From contig JAPJBO010000041.1 of assembly GCA_030068145.1 (NCBI GenBank), positions 124,001 to 188,000 of the forward strand: 64,000 nucleotides of DNA, given 5' to 3'. Both the position numbers and the translations under genes were made by a program. Each line of letters opens with the position of its first letter. The first letter of the stretch is position 1. Origin of the DNA: Diplonema papillatum. Its lineage: Eukaryota > Euglenozoa > Diplonemea > Diplonemida > Diplonemidae. The notes below the pieces were generated by a model. The model searched no databases and had not been told where the DNA came from. It saw only the letters and a list, made by a program, of their open reading frames with translations. Shown here piece by piece: positions 51,034 to 62,180 of this stretch.

Positions 51034-52598
51034 CTACCTTCCACCCGTGTGGGCATCGCGCATGTGGGCATCCCTTCTGCGTGCATCGGCGAACCTTTGC
51101 ATGCACAGGGGGCAGGTCTTCTTGTCAAGCTTCTCAGCATGAACGTACAGCAGGTGTTGGGTCAGCCCGCCCTTGCGAACTGTCTTTTTGCACGATGGAC
51201 ATTGCGTTGTGCATTCGCAGGTGACTGTAGGGCGGTGGTGTGCGTCGTAGTGTGCGAAGAGGCCGTGGATTCGCGTGTAGCTCTTCTGGCTGATAATACA
51301 CCCGTGCTCGCTGCTCTCGTTTTCAGGGTCGGTTGTGCTGCTGTCCGCATCGTCATCCTCCTCCTCATCGGAAGTCGGGTTGTTGTGCCACGGCTTCTCG
51401 TTGCAAATGCAAATCTTGAGAAGAACACCTTCACGAGCAGGACTGCTACGAAACTTCTGTCCCCATCGTTCAGTTCTCCGGCATACGTGGGCACCCAAAC
51501 CAGCCCTTCGGAGGCGGGCCTCCAGGTTTTCTGCGGCTTGCTTCCACACCGTACTTCGTGCAGTGATGCACTTGCAAAGAAATATGGTGTCGTACTGGTA
51601 CAGGTGTGGGAGGGGATTGCGACACGCGGGCGCGAGGTCAGGCGCAAACCCTCGCGGCGCGCTTCGCTTCGTGTCCAGGCTCTTGAGGTGCTTTGTCTGC
51701 AGCTCGATTTCCTGGAAGTCTCGTTCCATTGTCTTCTGGGACGTGCAGGCGGACCACCTTTTGCGCTCACCGTTCATCTGCATCCTCTTCTACCCGACTA
51801 GCATCCGGAAGTGTCCGGATCATGAGCCATAGCATGCCTTTCACATCGTGCAAGGCTGGTGTGATGACATGCGCTGGTTCCGTGATAGCAATGTTGCAGT
51901 GGAAGCCCTGCGCATGCATTTCCTGGATGCTAAGCCGTTTGCATCTGTGCAGGTGTGCCAACCGCGTCTCAATGCAGGTTGCACAAAAGGCACTTCGGTG
52001 CCCGCCACCGCCCACGCCTCGAAAGAGCGACCACAATTCTGCGTGGTCACCACCAAACACAAATCGACTCAGAGGAATGATTGCATTGTTCTTGCGGAAC
52101 GTACTTTCCTGAATAGCGCTCAGATGCGGCAGGCAGCTGAAGATCCACCATGAGTGGAAGGCAGGCTTCCGCTTATCGCACTCAGTAAGAAACCGCGTCG
52201 CCTTGAGGTCCCCGGACAGTCCAACAGCAAGACGCTGCCTCCCTGTTGCCCCACGGAAGGCGTTGCCTGGTTTGTACGCGTCCATTGTCACAACCACTGC
52301 GGGTGGGCAGCCACCCTGCTCCAGTGGAAACTTGGACAGCAGGAACGAAATTGCCTTCGGGGTATCCCCGACCAACTCGTCGGCCATCGCCTTGAACCCT
52401 GCTTCGCGTGCAGCAAGGGTGTTGTAGGACAGCCCCATGGTCCAGGCCAAGTTCGCTATTAATTAGCGAGCCCAGCTGGGCACACTGACGCATAGACATG
52501 CCGAATCGCATTCTGTTCTCTGCAATGATGCCACCGATAGCGCGCGCTGTCGGTGCATGGTATGCATCCATTGTTGTCTTCCCCCTGCGGTGTTTCAA
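51034..52598 (-). pseudogene. Putative transposase with C-terminal C2H2 fingers, frameshifted
   Basis: Three overlapping minus-strand frames read in order: 52598-52182 ('TTMDAYHAPTARAIGGIIAE'), 52450-51767 ('PPAVVVTMDAYKPGNAFRGA', 'RFVFGGDHAELWSLFRGVGG', 'HRSAFCATC') and 51783-51034, ending in two fingers 'CPSCKKTVRKGGLTQHLLYV' + H and 'CPLCMQRFADARRRDAHMRD' + AH. The pattern Asp...GGDHxxL...G...C-x2-C resembles the core of DDE-type transposases of several eukaryotic superfamilies; position inside inverted repeats supports this. The 51783/51767 overlap contains CG|GTGAGC, so one change of frame could be an intron. A catalytic Glu is not assignable. Confidence 0.55.
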
Positions 52599-53090
52599 GG
52601 CTGGCGATGTGGGACCGTACGAGAATCATACTACGTAAGAACTATTGCAACGCGCCCTCCTCTCTGGCCGAGACCCCGACTCCTGTCCATCAGGGCTGAC
52701 ATCGTCAACACATGCTCATTTTGTTGTTTTTGTTGGGAGTAGTCCTGTTGACGATGACGATGACAGTTGACGAAGACAATGGCAGCCCTGATGGACAGGA
52801 GTCGGGGCCTGGTGGTTCATAAAGTATCCTGGTGGTTCCACATTGTTCACCAGCGAGTGCACTTGGGCCAGAGGGTGGGGCGCGTTGCAATAGTTCGTAC
52901 GTAACTTTGTGTAGTATGATTCTCGTACGGTCCCGCATCGCCAGCCTTATCACTCACGAAACACCGCAGGGGAAAACAACAATGGATGCATACCATGCAC
53001 CGACAGCGCGCGCTATCGGCGCCATCATTGCAGGGAACATAATGCGATTCGGCATGTCTATGCATCAGTGTGCCCAGCTGGCTCTCTACA
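52470..53090. repeat. Internal foldback of the transposon
   Basis: About 52470-52735 is reverse-complemented at 52790-53090. For example 'TGTCCATCAGGGCTGAC' near 52685 pairs with the strand at 52790, and the TTMDAYHAPTARAIG codons occur on both strands. The centre is at about 52745-52780. Confidence 0.85.
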
Positions 53091-53261
53091 GCAGTGAATG
53101 GCGAGCTTGGCCCGACCACGGGGCTGTCCTCCACAACATCTTTGCTGCACGGAGGGCTTCCGCTGCAACATTGCCTCACAACACAAAAGGTTCTTGGGAA
53201 ACTCCTCTGCCAGGCGACTGGAAATGTTGTGCGCACTTACGGCAGGTGGCTTGGCAACCTA

Positions 53262-53585
53262 GTGTTCACCTGTCATGTTTCTGCGTGCACAACATCGGCA
53301 GGACGAACCTGCGGAACAGTATTCGAGCGTGGGTCGGACACCCGCGCCATATCCACCGCCTAAAAATGGACTTTACTGTGTAAAACACTAGCAAACATGA
53401 CTAGTGCACTAGTCATTCTTACTAGTGCACTAGTCATTCTTACTAGTGCACTAGTCATTCTTACTAGTGGCACTAGTAAGAATGACTAGTGGCACTAGTC
53501 ATATTACTAGTAAGATTTCTTACTAGTAAGTTCACTTTAAAATGACTAGTGATTGGCCTTACTAGTGCACTAGTCATGCATTAGG
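53262..53585. repeat. Right terminal inverted repeat of 3-kb transposon
   Basis: Partner of 50551-50842; ACTAGT subrepeats at 53398-53575. Confidence 0.85.
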
Positions 53586-53658
53586 TTCTCCCTCCAACCT
53601 CTTCCCTCTCTCTCAGCCCGAGAGCCCCAAGGGTACGGTGAGACTTGGCACGACGGCC

Positions 53659-56554
53659 ATGGCCGCTAGTCCGAATCCAGCCTCCGGACAAGAGATTTGC
53701 TCTCCCCGGATGGTGATGGCTGCTTGCATGAGCTTCATGTGCGGGTGGTTTCTGATGGCGGTCCCGCCGCCAATAGTAGTTGCGTCAGGGCGGGTCACAC
53801 CGGTCCCGTGGACACCGCAACCGCCGCCGGAACCGCCGCAAGTGTTCCACCTCACCGCGTTGTCGTCTTCACTTCTCAACCATTCACTCCTCAATCATCC
53901 ATTTTACAAAGATCTTCCCGGCGAGCTGCTGAACTGGGATTTCTACAACAAGACGCTCCTCTTCAAGAATGCCAGCGTTCAGCTGCCGCGCGACGAGCTC
54001 CGACAACTTGTTGCGGGAAGGAACTTTCTTTGGATCGGTATGCAGCCTTTTGCCGTTGCCGTATACTCGCCTGTCCCACTCACCAGCGTGCTGGAAGCCA
54101 CTATGATTCCAGCAAACCTCTCAATACTTCTGCAGGAGTGCTGCCTCGAACAGGCAACATTTCTTGGTGTCGGAAGCCTGAAGTAAAGGCGGGTGCAAGC
54201 GTTGCTTTTTGATCCTTCGATGTCGGCTCTGCCTAACCTAGACAAGCAGAATTGTCTAAGGGTGCTCTGACTTTTTTTTTTTACATAAGCGCCAGCTTGA
54301 AAGGAAATGCTCGACGATGCTGCCCGACAAAGAACAGAAGGGATCCAAAGTGCTGTAACTACCGAACCACGTGTTGAACGGACGTGAGGTCATGCGGGTC
54401 TACCCCTACACGACAAATCACACAAACACAACAGGTCAAAAGTCCTGAGTGAGAAAACAACACACGGTGGTGTAAGCGAAGAACAAAAAGGGATGAAGTG
54501 GTGCGTGCATCGATCTGGCCCGAGAGTACGGACTTGAGCTCACGGCTACGTGGGTGCCGACCCACGAACAGAGGGCGGACGAGTACACCCGGGGTACCCA
54601 GGCGAGGAAAGAGAACGCGACGCCTGGAGGTGGTTACCGAAGGAGGAAGATCTCTCGCCTCCTCCGGATCTGACTACTTGAAAAGCCACTGCGTGGTCCC
54701 TGGGGGTCCTGGATGGTGTAAGCGAAGAACAAATCAGATTGTGTTTGTATTGTATTTGCCCCTTACCTCTATATTTCCCCCCTTCCATTCGGAGTCGAAG
54801 CAGCTACGTCGAGTATTTTTACTTAAGCGCCAGCTTGAAAGGAAATGCTCGACGATGCTGCCCGACAAAGAACAGAAGGGATCCAAAGTGCTGTAACTAC
54901 CGAACCACGTGTTGAACGGACGTGAGGACATGCGGGTCTACCCCTACACGACAAATCACACAAACACAACAGGTCAAAAGTCCTGAGTGAGAAAACAACA
55001 CACGGTGGTGTAAGCGAAGAACAAATCAGATTGTGTTTGTATTGTATTTGCCCCTTACCTACCACCCCCCGTGTATAAGATCGGTTTTTTTGAGAAATGA
55101 GGGCGATCTTACACACGGGGGGGGAGTGGGGTGGGGTCCCGCGCAGCGGGAAATTTTTTTTTTTTTGGGCGTTTTTACTGTGGGGGGGGGTTCAAGGCCC
55201 CGCGCAGCGGAAAAAAAATTTGGGGTGTTTTTTGTCCCCCCCCGTGTTTAAGATCGTCCCCCCCCGTGTATAAGATCGGTTTTTTTGGGGGGCGATCTTA
55301 AACACGGAAAAACGCGATCTTAAACACGGGGGGGGTAGGTACCTCTATATTTCCCCCCTTCCATTCGGAGTCGAAGCAGCTACGTCGAGTATTTTTGTTT
55401 CTGGTCCCGCGTGCGTAGAGATTTCTGAGAATTGCCGGAAAAAAAGATAATCCAAGAAAAAGGTAATTTGCACAAGAACTGACCATCACGTTACAAACTG
55501 GTCGGTTCGTCTCTGTCTCGTCGCGCTGTGGTAGGTTCCTAAAGCACGCGCTCTCAGTGTCTTCGGAACAGCACCAGGCCACAGCTAGACAGGGAGCTGT
55601 GAACGCTGTATGAACGCTCTGGATGCTATCAAAGCCCTTCTTGGGACCGCACCATACAGCAGACAACCGGTAGTTGTATAAATGACGATACCGCAACTGA
55701 GCAGGCATCTCTCCTTGCGTACGTCCAGGAGAAGTTTGGTATCAGCAGTCCTATGGTGAGCAAGGAAGAAAAAGCAGAAGGCAACAACAGGCTGGAAGCA
55801 GATTCATCCCCGCACCTTGTCAACCTGCGGAGCTGCGAGGATACAAGTTGTCCTCTCTCTCTCATTGTCGACAAAGCCGACCTCCTCGAGTGCCCAACAC
55901 TTGTAGCCCAAATAGGAGAGAATCGCTGAGGAAATTTGAGAAGGTGTTTGACAAAGCTGACACGAGGACACCTTCAGACCGTCGCCCGCTGCCCCGAAAG
56001 CGCCAATCGGCCTTCATCCAGATACAGAATCTGCACCAGTCTATTAAGTGCCCAATGTGTAACAAATTTTGCGGAATCTTCCGGGCAAGTGTATCCCAGC
56101 CAAGCTTCACCAGGGTGCCTTGTCTCAACTCATCGAGGAAACACATTACATTGCACCAGGACATTTCCTGAGGAGGCTGCTACGAGTACAGGGCGAGGGA
56201 GACAATGCTAGTGAGATTAAGCTGTCATCCGTGTTGCCACTGAGGGAGGGATGTCCTGTACTGCCCATGTCGAGTAGACCTTAAACCTGACGACACTCTA
56301 CAACGGAAGTACAAGACGACTCAACGTATCTGTAATCTGTGTACAACCAGAGTCAGCCACGACAGATGCGACGCCTTTATGAAGAAGAGGCTCAGAGAAA
56401 AACACCTTTTTAGGCCCTAGTTTCTTTGGGCTATTTATTTATATTTTGCGTGCGTGCGTACAGATTTTTGGGGGGGGCGGGGACCAGAAACAAAAAAAAA
56501 AAAAGTCAGAGCACCCTAAGGGACCCCCCTGGGTTGGATTGTTCACCCACTAAC

Positions 56555-56597
<43 letters not shown>

Positions 56598-58649
56598 CTT
56601 ATCCTACTGATGGAGAGAGAGCCCATCGGGCCAGCGCATTCCGACAGCAATACGGGGTAGTACGAGAGGAACTCCCGTTTCTAGTTCCTGGTATCCACGG
56701 TTGTTCGATCGGACAGTGCCGTGCTGGTTGTGTTTGTATTGTATTGCCCCTCTACCTCCCCTTCCGTTCGGAGTCAAAGCAGCTGCGGTACCTCTATATT
56801 TCGTCTTCCATTTGGACTCGAAGCAGCTACGTCGAGTATTTTTGTTTTGGCCACATGCAATGTGAGGAAACTGAACCGCCCAGGTAGGACCGTCTGATCA
56901 TGATCATTTGCCTTCTGAAATCCAGGATTTGGGCTCAGGGTAGTGCGGTCAACGAATCATCTAGTTTCCCTTTCTACTTTTTCCTACTTTCGCGGTGTAC
57001 GGTGTTTGGATGAAATGCAGGGGGGGGAGTGTGCCGTAGTTCATTCTCCACCGCTCGCACACACAGGTGAAAGCGTTCTGCGTTTCCACTTTCTGCTTTT
57101 CTTGCGCATCATCGAAGAGAAGGACAACCTCGACAGGGATTTGGTTCTTGGCCGGTTCAACGATTTCATACGTACGCACGGCTCGAAGCCGAAGGACCCG
57201 AACCTTGTGTCGCTGAACGAATGGAATGGTTGGCCCCACTTCCTCTCCGGTATGTATCAGTCAGTTCTTTGTCCCTCCTCGCCCAGATCTTCCTGTTCCT
57301 TGGATCTTGCTGCTGCCTTGGTCTGGAAGAGCTATCTGCTGAGGCGAACCACTGAAAACAGAATGAAGCAGGTGAGACCGACACTCTTTGATCCTGCTGA
57401 GTTTGGTCTATGCAGTATCTCAGTAACGCCGGAGTGACTGTCTGCTTTCAACCCGCCTCATCCCAAGCTCTTCTGGTGTTGGTTCGGGATGGTGCTCATC
57501 CTGCCATGCACTTTGCTCCAATTCTCACAGTAAACCGCAGTAAGTAGATTCCACAAGTAATAGATTGCAAGCATCGACCAGACGAAGCCATCCGCTGGGA
57601 TCACATTGACACTCGGCACGTTCAACGGAATGAAGGGTTGGTTGGACATTCCGAACTCTGCATTCTACAGGTTCCGTGAGTTCCTTCAGGGAAGGCCAGT
57701 AACCACCTCCCTAGTGAGCATAATTGTTACAGCTAAAAACTTTAACTCTGAAAAGGAACGTTTGGCAGCGGTTTAACCTGCACGCGTACAGGTCAAATCG
57801 CCCTTTGGGCAAAAACAAAAAAGAAAACACCCCCTTGTGAACGCAGATTGCCCCCCTCTGAGAAGGTCCAAACAACCTCCTGCAGGCACGACGAAGGCCT
57901 TCGATCGAATGTGCTGCGAATGCCGCCGCGTGGATCGGCGCCCTGGCGATCGCGATCCTCTCAAGTTCTGGGCACAACAGAAAGAATACCGTTTCTACTA
58001 CAACAAAGAAAGAGATGTGCGGGCATCCTTCTATTTCACGCATGGCGATGCAGTCGGGGACGGCTTGACCCACAACTTCGAGGATTGCAACGCATTGAAG
58101 GAGACCGCAGGGTTGGCCGATGATCCGAGCCGAGTCCCGACGTGGAACGGAAGCGCCAACGATCTTGCGCAGTCTCTGCTCGCTCGCAATGAGTCGCACA
58201 ACGTGATTATGGTCAACGCGGGCTTGTGGTGGCCGAAGTGGCGTACAAATATGACTGCTGTGGCCGAGTACGTCGACAGTTTGTCACTGATCCTGAAACG
58301 TGCAGAAGAAAAGTCAAAACATGCACCCGTTGGTATTTGGTGGTCAACTTCGTCTAGTTGCTTTGACCTACCTAAAGACTATGGCACAGAGGACAAGGTC
58401 TTAGACATCTTAATGAGCGCGGCGGCACGACACGGAGTGCGATGGAAGCATTTTGACTTGAAAGCACTAACTGAACAGCATTCGCGGATGATCCAGAAAC
58501 TTCCTGTCATGTCCAGCTATAGCAGAGGCAACGGGGGAAGGCGCAGCACAATGGATGACTACTGCGCGGAGACCTATGCGGACGGAATAGGGCACTTGCA
58601 ACCGTTCGTGTACAAGCAGGACTGCCACGCTCTTTTCCGAATGCTGTAG
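53659..58649 (+). CDS. Type II membrane SGNH/PC-esterase-like protein, three exons
   Basis: Exons 53659-54037, 57067-57249 and 57886-58649 join through GT-AG introns with matching phase (G|GT twice) into 441 residues. The N-terminus has an anchor at about 18-37, then a Pro-rich stem. 'RNFLWI' + 'GESVLRFHF' spans the first junction and fits SGNH block I (GDSxxR) with Glu for Asp; the Ser is the expected nucleophile (residue 129). 'NVIMVNAGLWW' fits a later block. 'DGIGHLQP' (D420, H424) near the C-terminus gives Asp and His. The family includes polysaccharide O-acetyltransferases and esterases (TBL, CAS1-like); a Golgi role in glycan acylation is inferred. ATG 53659 is in good context (GCCATGG). 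Intron 1 (3 kb) is full of MITEs. Confidence 0.75.
54280..54820 (+). mobile_element. MITE family M1 copy, interrupted
   Basis: Both ends present, split at 54487/54715 by a 227-bp insertion. Lies in intron 1 of the esterase-like gene and abuts another M1 copy head to tail at 54817. Confidence 0.85.
54488..54714 (+). mobile_element. Retroelement RNase H fragment inserted in M1
   Basis: 227 bp flanked by an exact 19-bp duplication GGTGTAAGCGAAGAACAAA (54469-54487 and 54715-54733). One frame reads 'DLAREYGLELTATWVPTHEQ' + RADEYTRG, the form of the C-terminal end of retroelement RNase H (WVP...N..AD..SR). No poly(A) is seen. The long target duplication is typical of target-primed reverse transcription or staggered-break repair. 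Confidence 0.65.
54817..55396 (+). mobile_element. MITE family M1 copy, interrupted by M2
   Basis: Begins TTTTACTTAAGCGCCAGC and ends GCTACGTCGAGTATTTTT, with M2 inserted at 55058-55339. Otherwise near-identical to the copy at 54280. Confidence 0.85.
55058..55339. mobile_element. Nested MITE M2 with TA target duplication
   Basis: 282 bp beginning CCTACCACCCCCCGTGTATA and ending in the inverse (TTAAACACGGGGGGGGTAGG). It splits an M1 copy exactly between TA and TA (55056-55057, 55340-55341), so removing M2 and one TA restores the M1 consensus CCCCTTACCTCTAT. The interior holds further GTGTWTAAGATCG inverted subrepeats and CCCGCGCAGCGG twice. TA duplication points to a Tc1/mariner-type mobiliser. 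Confidence 0.85.
55640..56420 (+). pseudogene. Broken protein-coding remnant in esterase intron 1
   Basis: Plus-strand pieces in different frames: 'QASLLAYVQEKFGISSPMVS' (about 55705), 'IKCPMCNKFCGIF' (about 56044), 'KLHQGALSQLIEETHYIAPG' (about 56100) and 'DVLYCPCRVDLKPDDTLQRK' ... 'ICNLCTTRVSHDRCDAFMKK' up to a stop at about 56420. Cys pairs suggest zinc binding. Several frameshifts; no family recognised. Probably a dead transposon or host gene copy. Confidence 0.4.
56421..57066. other. Rest of esterase intron 1
   Basis: Contains partial right ends of M1 at about 56725-56845 (two nested TACGTCGAGTATTTTT-type ends) and no coding sequence. Confidence 0.6.
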
Positions 58650-59545
58650 ACCCGCGAGGTGGAGCCCGCTTCTCTGCTCTTTCGGCTGACCAAGCTGCGT
58701 TGTCATTGGTTGCCACTCGCGCAAGAAGAACGGTGGAAAGGGTGCGTCGGCCGGACACTGAAGTACTCTCATTCTTCGGGGGAAACATTTTGTTGGGGGC
58801 GGTGTACTCTCGGGAATGGTGCCACAGGACGTGGCTTTCGGGAGCAGCAACTGCGAGATTGCGACAGCGGTGCGTAAAAGTCGAACTTTAAATGCGTGCA
58901 GCCCCTCCGAAGAACCCCCACCACCAGTTCCCGGCTACTTACCCCGGGTCTCCGGAAACTCACCAAAGCCGGTGAGTCAGCGCGCAAAGAAAAGACTGCG
59001 CCAAACTATACTTGTGACACAGCTCTTCCTGATGCAGAAGTGAGTGAGTGATACAAGGTAAGAAATACTCAAAAGCTGCAGGAAGGAACGTCCCTCAAGC
59101 AACAAAAACCTTCGAATTCCTATATTCCAGTTCAAAAAGAAAAAAAAATGAGAAAAAGTCCTTAGAGGACTAACACAATTCGTTTATTTCCTTAGAGGTA
59201 CCAAACAATTTTTTTATTGAACGGGAAAAACACGCAGTCTTTCGCACATATCCCTAACCATCGTTGCATCGTTGCAGGAAATCATGGGCTTTTTTCTTTT
59301 TTTTTTGCATCGTTGCATCGTTGCATGATCGTTGCTCACTATGGTAGGCATAGGGCAACCATGCAGCGACGTAGTGCAACGATGTAGTGCAACGATGTAG
59401 TGCAGCGATGTAATGCAACGATGCGATGTCGTGCAACTATGGGAGTAACAAACCATAGGTTTGAACTGCGTATGCAGCAGTAGTGCAACTATAGGACACA
59501 ATGCAACGATGCAATGGTTGGTTGGTTCAGTATGTTGTTGCAACT
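58650..59545. other. Intergenic, simple repeats
   Basis: Includes one TTAGAGGTACC repeat copy (59155-59217) and a GCATCGTTGCA / TGCAACGATG tract (59255-59530) whose halves are inverted, so it can fold. No gene seen. Confidence 0.6.
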
Positions 59546-59554
59546 ACCTGCGAT

Positions 59555-59880
59555 GAACCAAGTGGATGGTGATGATGATGACGATAATGATGATGATGAT
59601 GAGCTGGCGTGTCGGCTGATGAAGCCAGTGGCAGCGACGTGAGCGACTCTTCGGTGGATGACACTTCTTCGGCGGACGACGACGATTCATCTCTTGATGA
59701 TAAACCTCTTTCGCAATCGCGTGTTCCCGTGCAAGTCCGGCCTCGGGAGAGCAGAAGTGACCCCTGCACCAGTGAATACAGAGCCAGAATCGTTGCTGAC
59801 CCAGGCATCTGCACCAACCGCAAAGGCAGGAAAAGTGCGAAAGGCTGCTGCTGCTGGTCGAGCTTTGGCTTCACGGTAGG
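59555..59880 (+). CDS. Possible exon, acidic Ser/Asp-rich
   Basis: The plus strand holds a (GATGAT)n tract, then 'SADEASGSDVSDSSVDDTSS' and 'ADDDDSSLDDKPLSQS', followed by a shift of likely frame and 'LASR|GTAGGTG', which could be a donor. Acidic low-complexity tails are common in nuclear proteins, but no domain is visible and no gene context supports it. Confidence 0.2.
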
Positions 59881-61459
59881 TGACTATCCGCCAAGAAGAC
59901 GTGTACTAGTCGTCTTCGGGCAGTATGCAGATATTTTTTTTTGCATCGTTGCAAGAGGGTCCCGGCCGCCGAGAGTTAGGGATATGTGCGCAGTCTTTTA
60001 TCCCCGAGGTTTTATTATCCCGCAATCGAACCAGGTTGTAATACCTAAGCACATACACACCTTCTCCGGTAGCTCCCGGCTCAGCCGACTCTCGCGGCCT
60101 TCTTAAAAGGTCCAGTGTCCTTCCGCATGGAGGCACACGGAAGAGCTCCCCCGCAAGGGTGCTTACCCCCGCGAGTAAAAGGGTGCTTCTTTCCAGGGCA
60201 GGCATTCTCATCTTGCAAGGTGGCCGGTGCTTCCTCACGGGCCCCGACGCACGCCTGCGTCCTCTCCATCCAACCCTCTGTTTTTCTTCTTTCTCTGTAT
60301 CTCCAAGTTCTCCCCTCGTGCTGGCACCACGAAGCGAGGTCCGTCGCTGCTAGCGGGCCCAGAGAAGGGAAATAAAAATTTCCCTTAGAGGTACCAAATC
60401 GAAATTCTCGAAGTACATTTCTCAGCCAATTTGGCCTAAAAACAATTTTGGAAATTTCCGTAGAGGTACCGAAATTTGTCTTGAAATTGTTACCAGACTT
60501 TTTGGCTGGAAATGCACTTAGTGTTTTTTTTTGCCATTTTGGGCAGGGTATTCGTTTGAAGGCTTCCGGGGTTTGCAGATTTAGACCGTTACTATGGGGT
60601 GGTTTTGGGCGGTGTTTCGGTGTCGTTTTCGCCGATGTACGGCGTCTTGGGGCGGAGCCGACACATCTCCACAACTTCGTTCGGCAAAAGAGGGGTCTTT
60701 CTTCATGGGTCCTTTATGGGGTCTTTATGGGTCTATTATGGTCACCCCGTCAGTTTGGCGACAGCGACACATTTTGCGGGCGTTTTTTCAACCTGCACCA
60801 GTCTGGATCAAGCTTTATCTGGCCTGTGGGGTTGGGTGCCATATGGGGACACGCCCCAAAAACAGTCAAAATCGTAAACAGACAGTCTCGTCAGTCAGCT
60901 AACCTGGGGACCTATTATCCTATGATTCCTATGATAATAGGTCCACGGTTTTGGTGTATCTGCACCTGCACCGCCGTGCAAACAACAATATTTTTAGCGT
61001 TATTTTTAGCAACATCGCGCCGAAGGCGCGACGGAAAAAAATTGCCACTCACCCATTGGAGAAAGCCTAATAATAGCAAGTTTTATCTTCCAATAAATTT
61101 TACATTCACGGGAAAATCTGGGCAAAAAAAATCCAACCCCCCCCCCCTTTATCGTGTGTGGGCCACTCTTAGCTCGTGTGGGTTACTCAACTGTCAAACA
61201 GGACCTTGGCCCGGTAATGAAGCACAGTGGTAGCTGCAACCTGCCGACCCGAAGCTGAATACAATTGAACGGCAGCGGCTGGGTCTCAGCAGCAGAGGCT
61301 CAGCAGCCTTCCAGCACCTTCAGCACTGCTACAAACACCACACCCCCCGCCTATATTTACTTCGAACACCGTTTTTTTGAACATTTCTTTCTTTTTTTTT
61401 CCCGGCCAAGTCCGGTTTGCAGATTTAGACCGACGGTCTAAATCTGCAACGGAAACTAA
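59881..61459. other. Intergenic, repeats only
   Basis: A TTAGAGGTACC family copy is at about 60380-60530. The 261-residue ORF 60448-61233 crosses this repeat and low-complexity DNA and is not credible. Confidence 0.5.
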
Positions 61460-62180
61460 TCCCCTGATTTTGGGCCATTTTTGCCGATTTTTCCAGATTT
61501 TGGCCATTTTGGGCCATTTTCGCCGATTTTTCAACATTTTGGCCATTTTGGGCCATTTTTTGCCGATTTTTCCAGTTTTTGTCCATTTTGTGCCATTTTT
61601 GCCGATTTTTCCAGTTTTTGGCCATTTTGGGCCGTTTTGCCGATTTTTCCAGATTTTGGCCGGGGCCGTTTATGCCAATTTTTCCAGTTTTTGGCCATTT
61701 TGGGCCGACTTTGCCGATTTTTCTAGGTCTTGGCCATATAGCTAGCTGATCTGATACCGTTCTAACGCTTTCGATTACTTTCTTCCGCACCCAGCACACT
61801 CTAAGCCATTGGAACAGGAATTCCAATTGAGGTTGCGATTCCTCCTACATGAGTTTTGCACATCTCGACACCACTGAACCTTGACAGATAGGACCGAGAA
61901 TTCCAACAGGTAACGAAGAAATGTGTTCACGTGTTATTCTACTCCAATTACAGGACAAGCTATGCAACAGTTCAAAAAGCAAATTCAGTTCATTCGTTTT
62001 GCAAATTGGCCAAAATTTGGAAAAATTGGCAAAAATGGGCCAAAGTAGCCAAAACCTGGAAAAATCGGCAAAAATGGGCCAAGATGGCCAAAAACTGGAG
62101 AAGTCGGCAAATACGGCCCGGAATGCCCAATTTTCCAGATTTTGGCCATTTTGGGCCGTTTTTGCCGATTTTTCCATATT
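61460..62180. repeat. Composite inverted-minisatellite element, copy 2
   Basis: Left array 61460-61735 (TTTTGGCCATTTTGGGCC units), core about 61840-62000 with the same 'CCTACATGAGTTTTGCAC' to 'TTCAGTTCATTCG' sequence as copy 1, right array 62005-62115 in the opposite orientation, then a few units back in the first orientation (62125-62178). About 100 bp of extra sequence (61738-61840) separates left array and core, unlike copy 1. Confidence 0.85.

Larger units (their letters stand above)
50551..53585. mobile_element. DNA transposon with long ACTAGT-rich inverted ends
   Basis: The left end (50551-50842) and right end (53262-53585) are inverted repeats: about 130 bp of TTACTAGTGCACTAGTCATTC-type subrepeats outside, then a unique part including 'CAGTAAAGTCCATTTTTAGG' and 'GTTCGTCCTGCCG'. 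The ~2.4-kb interior carries a minus-strand transposase-like gene. Target duplication could not be fixed (TCATTAGG-like sequence occurs at both edges). A second inverted duplication at 52470-53090 makes the right half a foldback. Superfamily unknown. Confidence 0.75.

Noticed and set aside
60448-61233. 261-residue ORF
   Set aside because: It begins in the TTAGAGGTACC repeat and crosses low-complexity DNA; no motif or codon bias.
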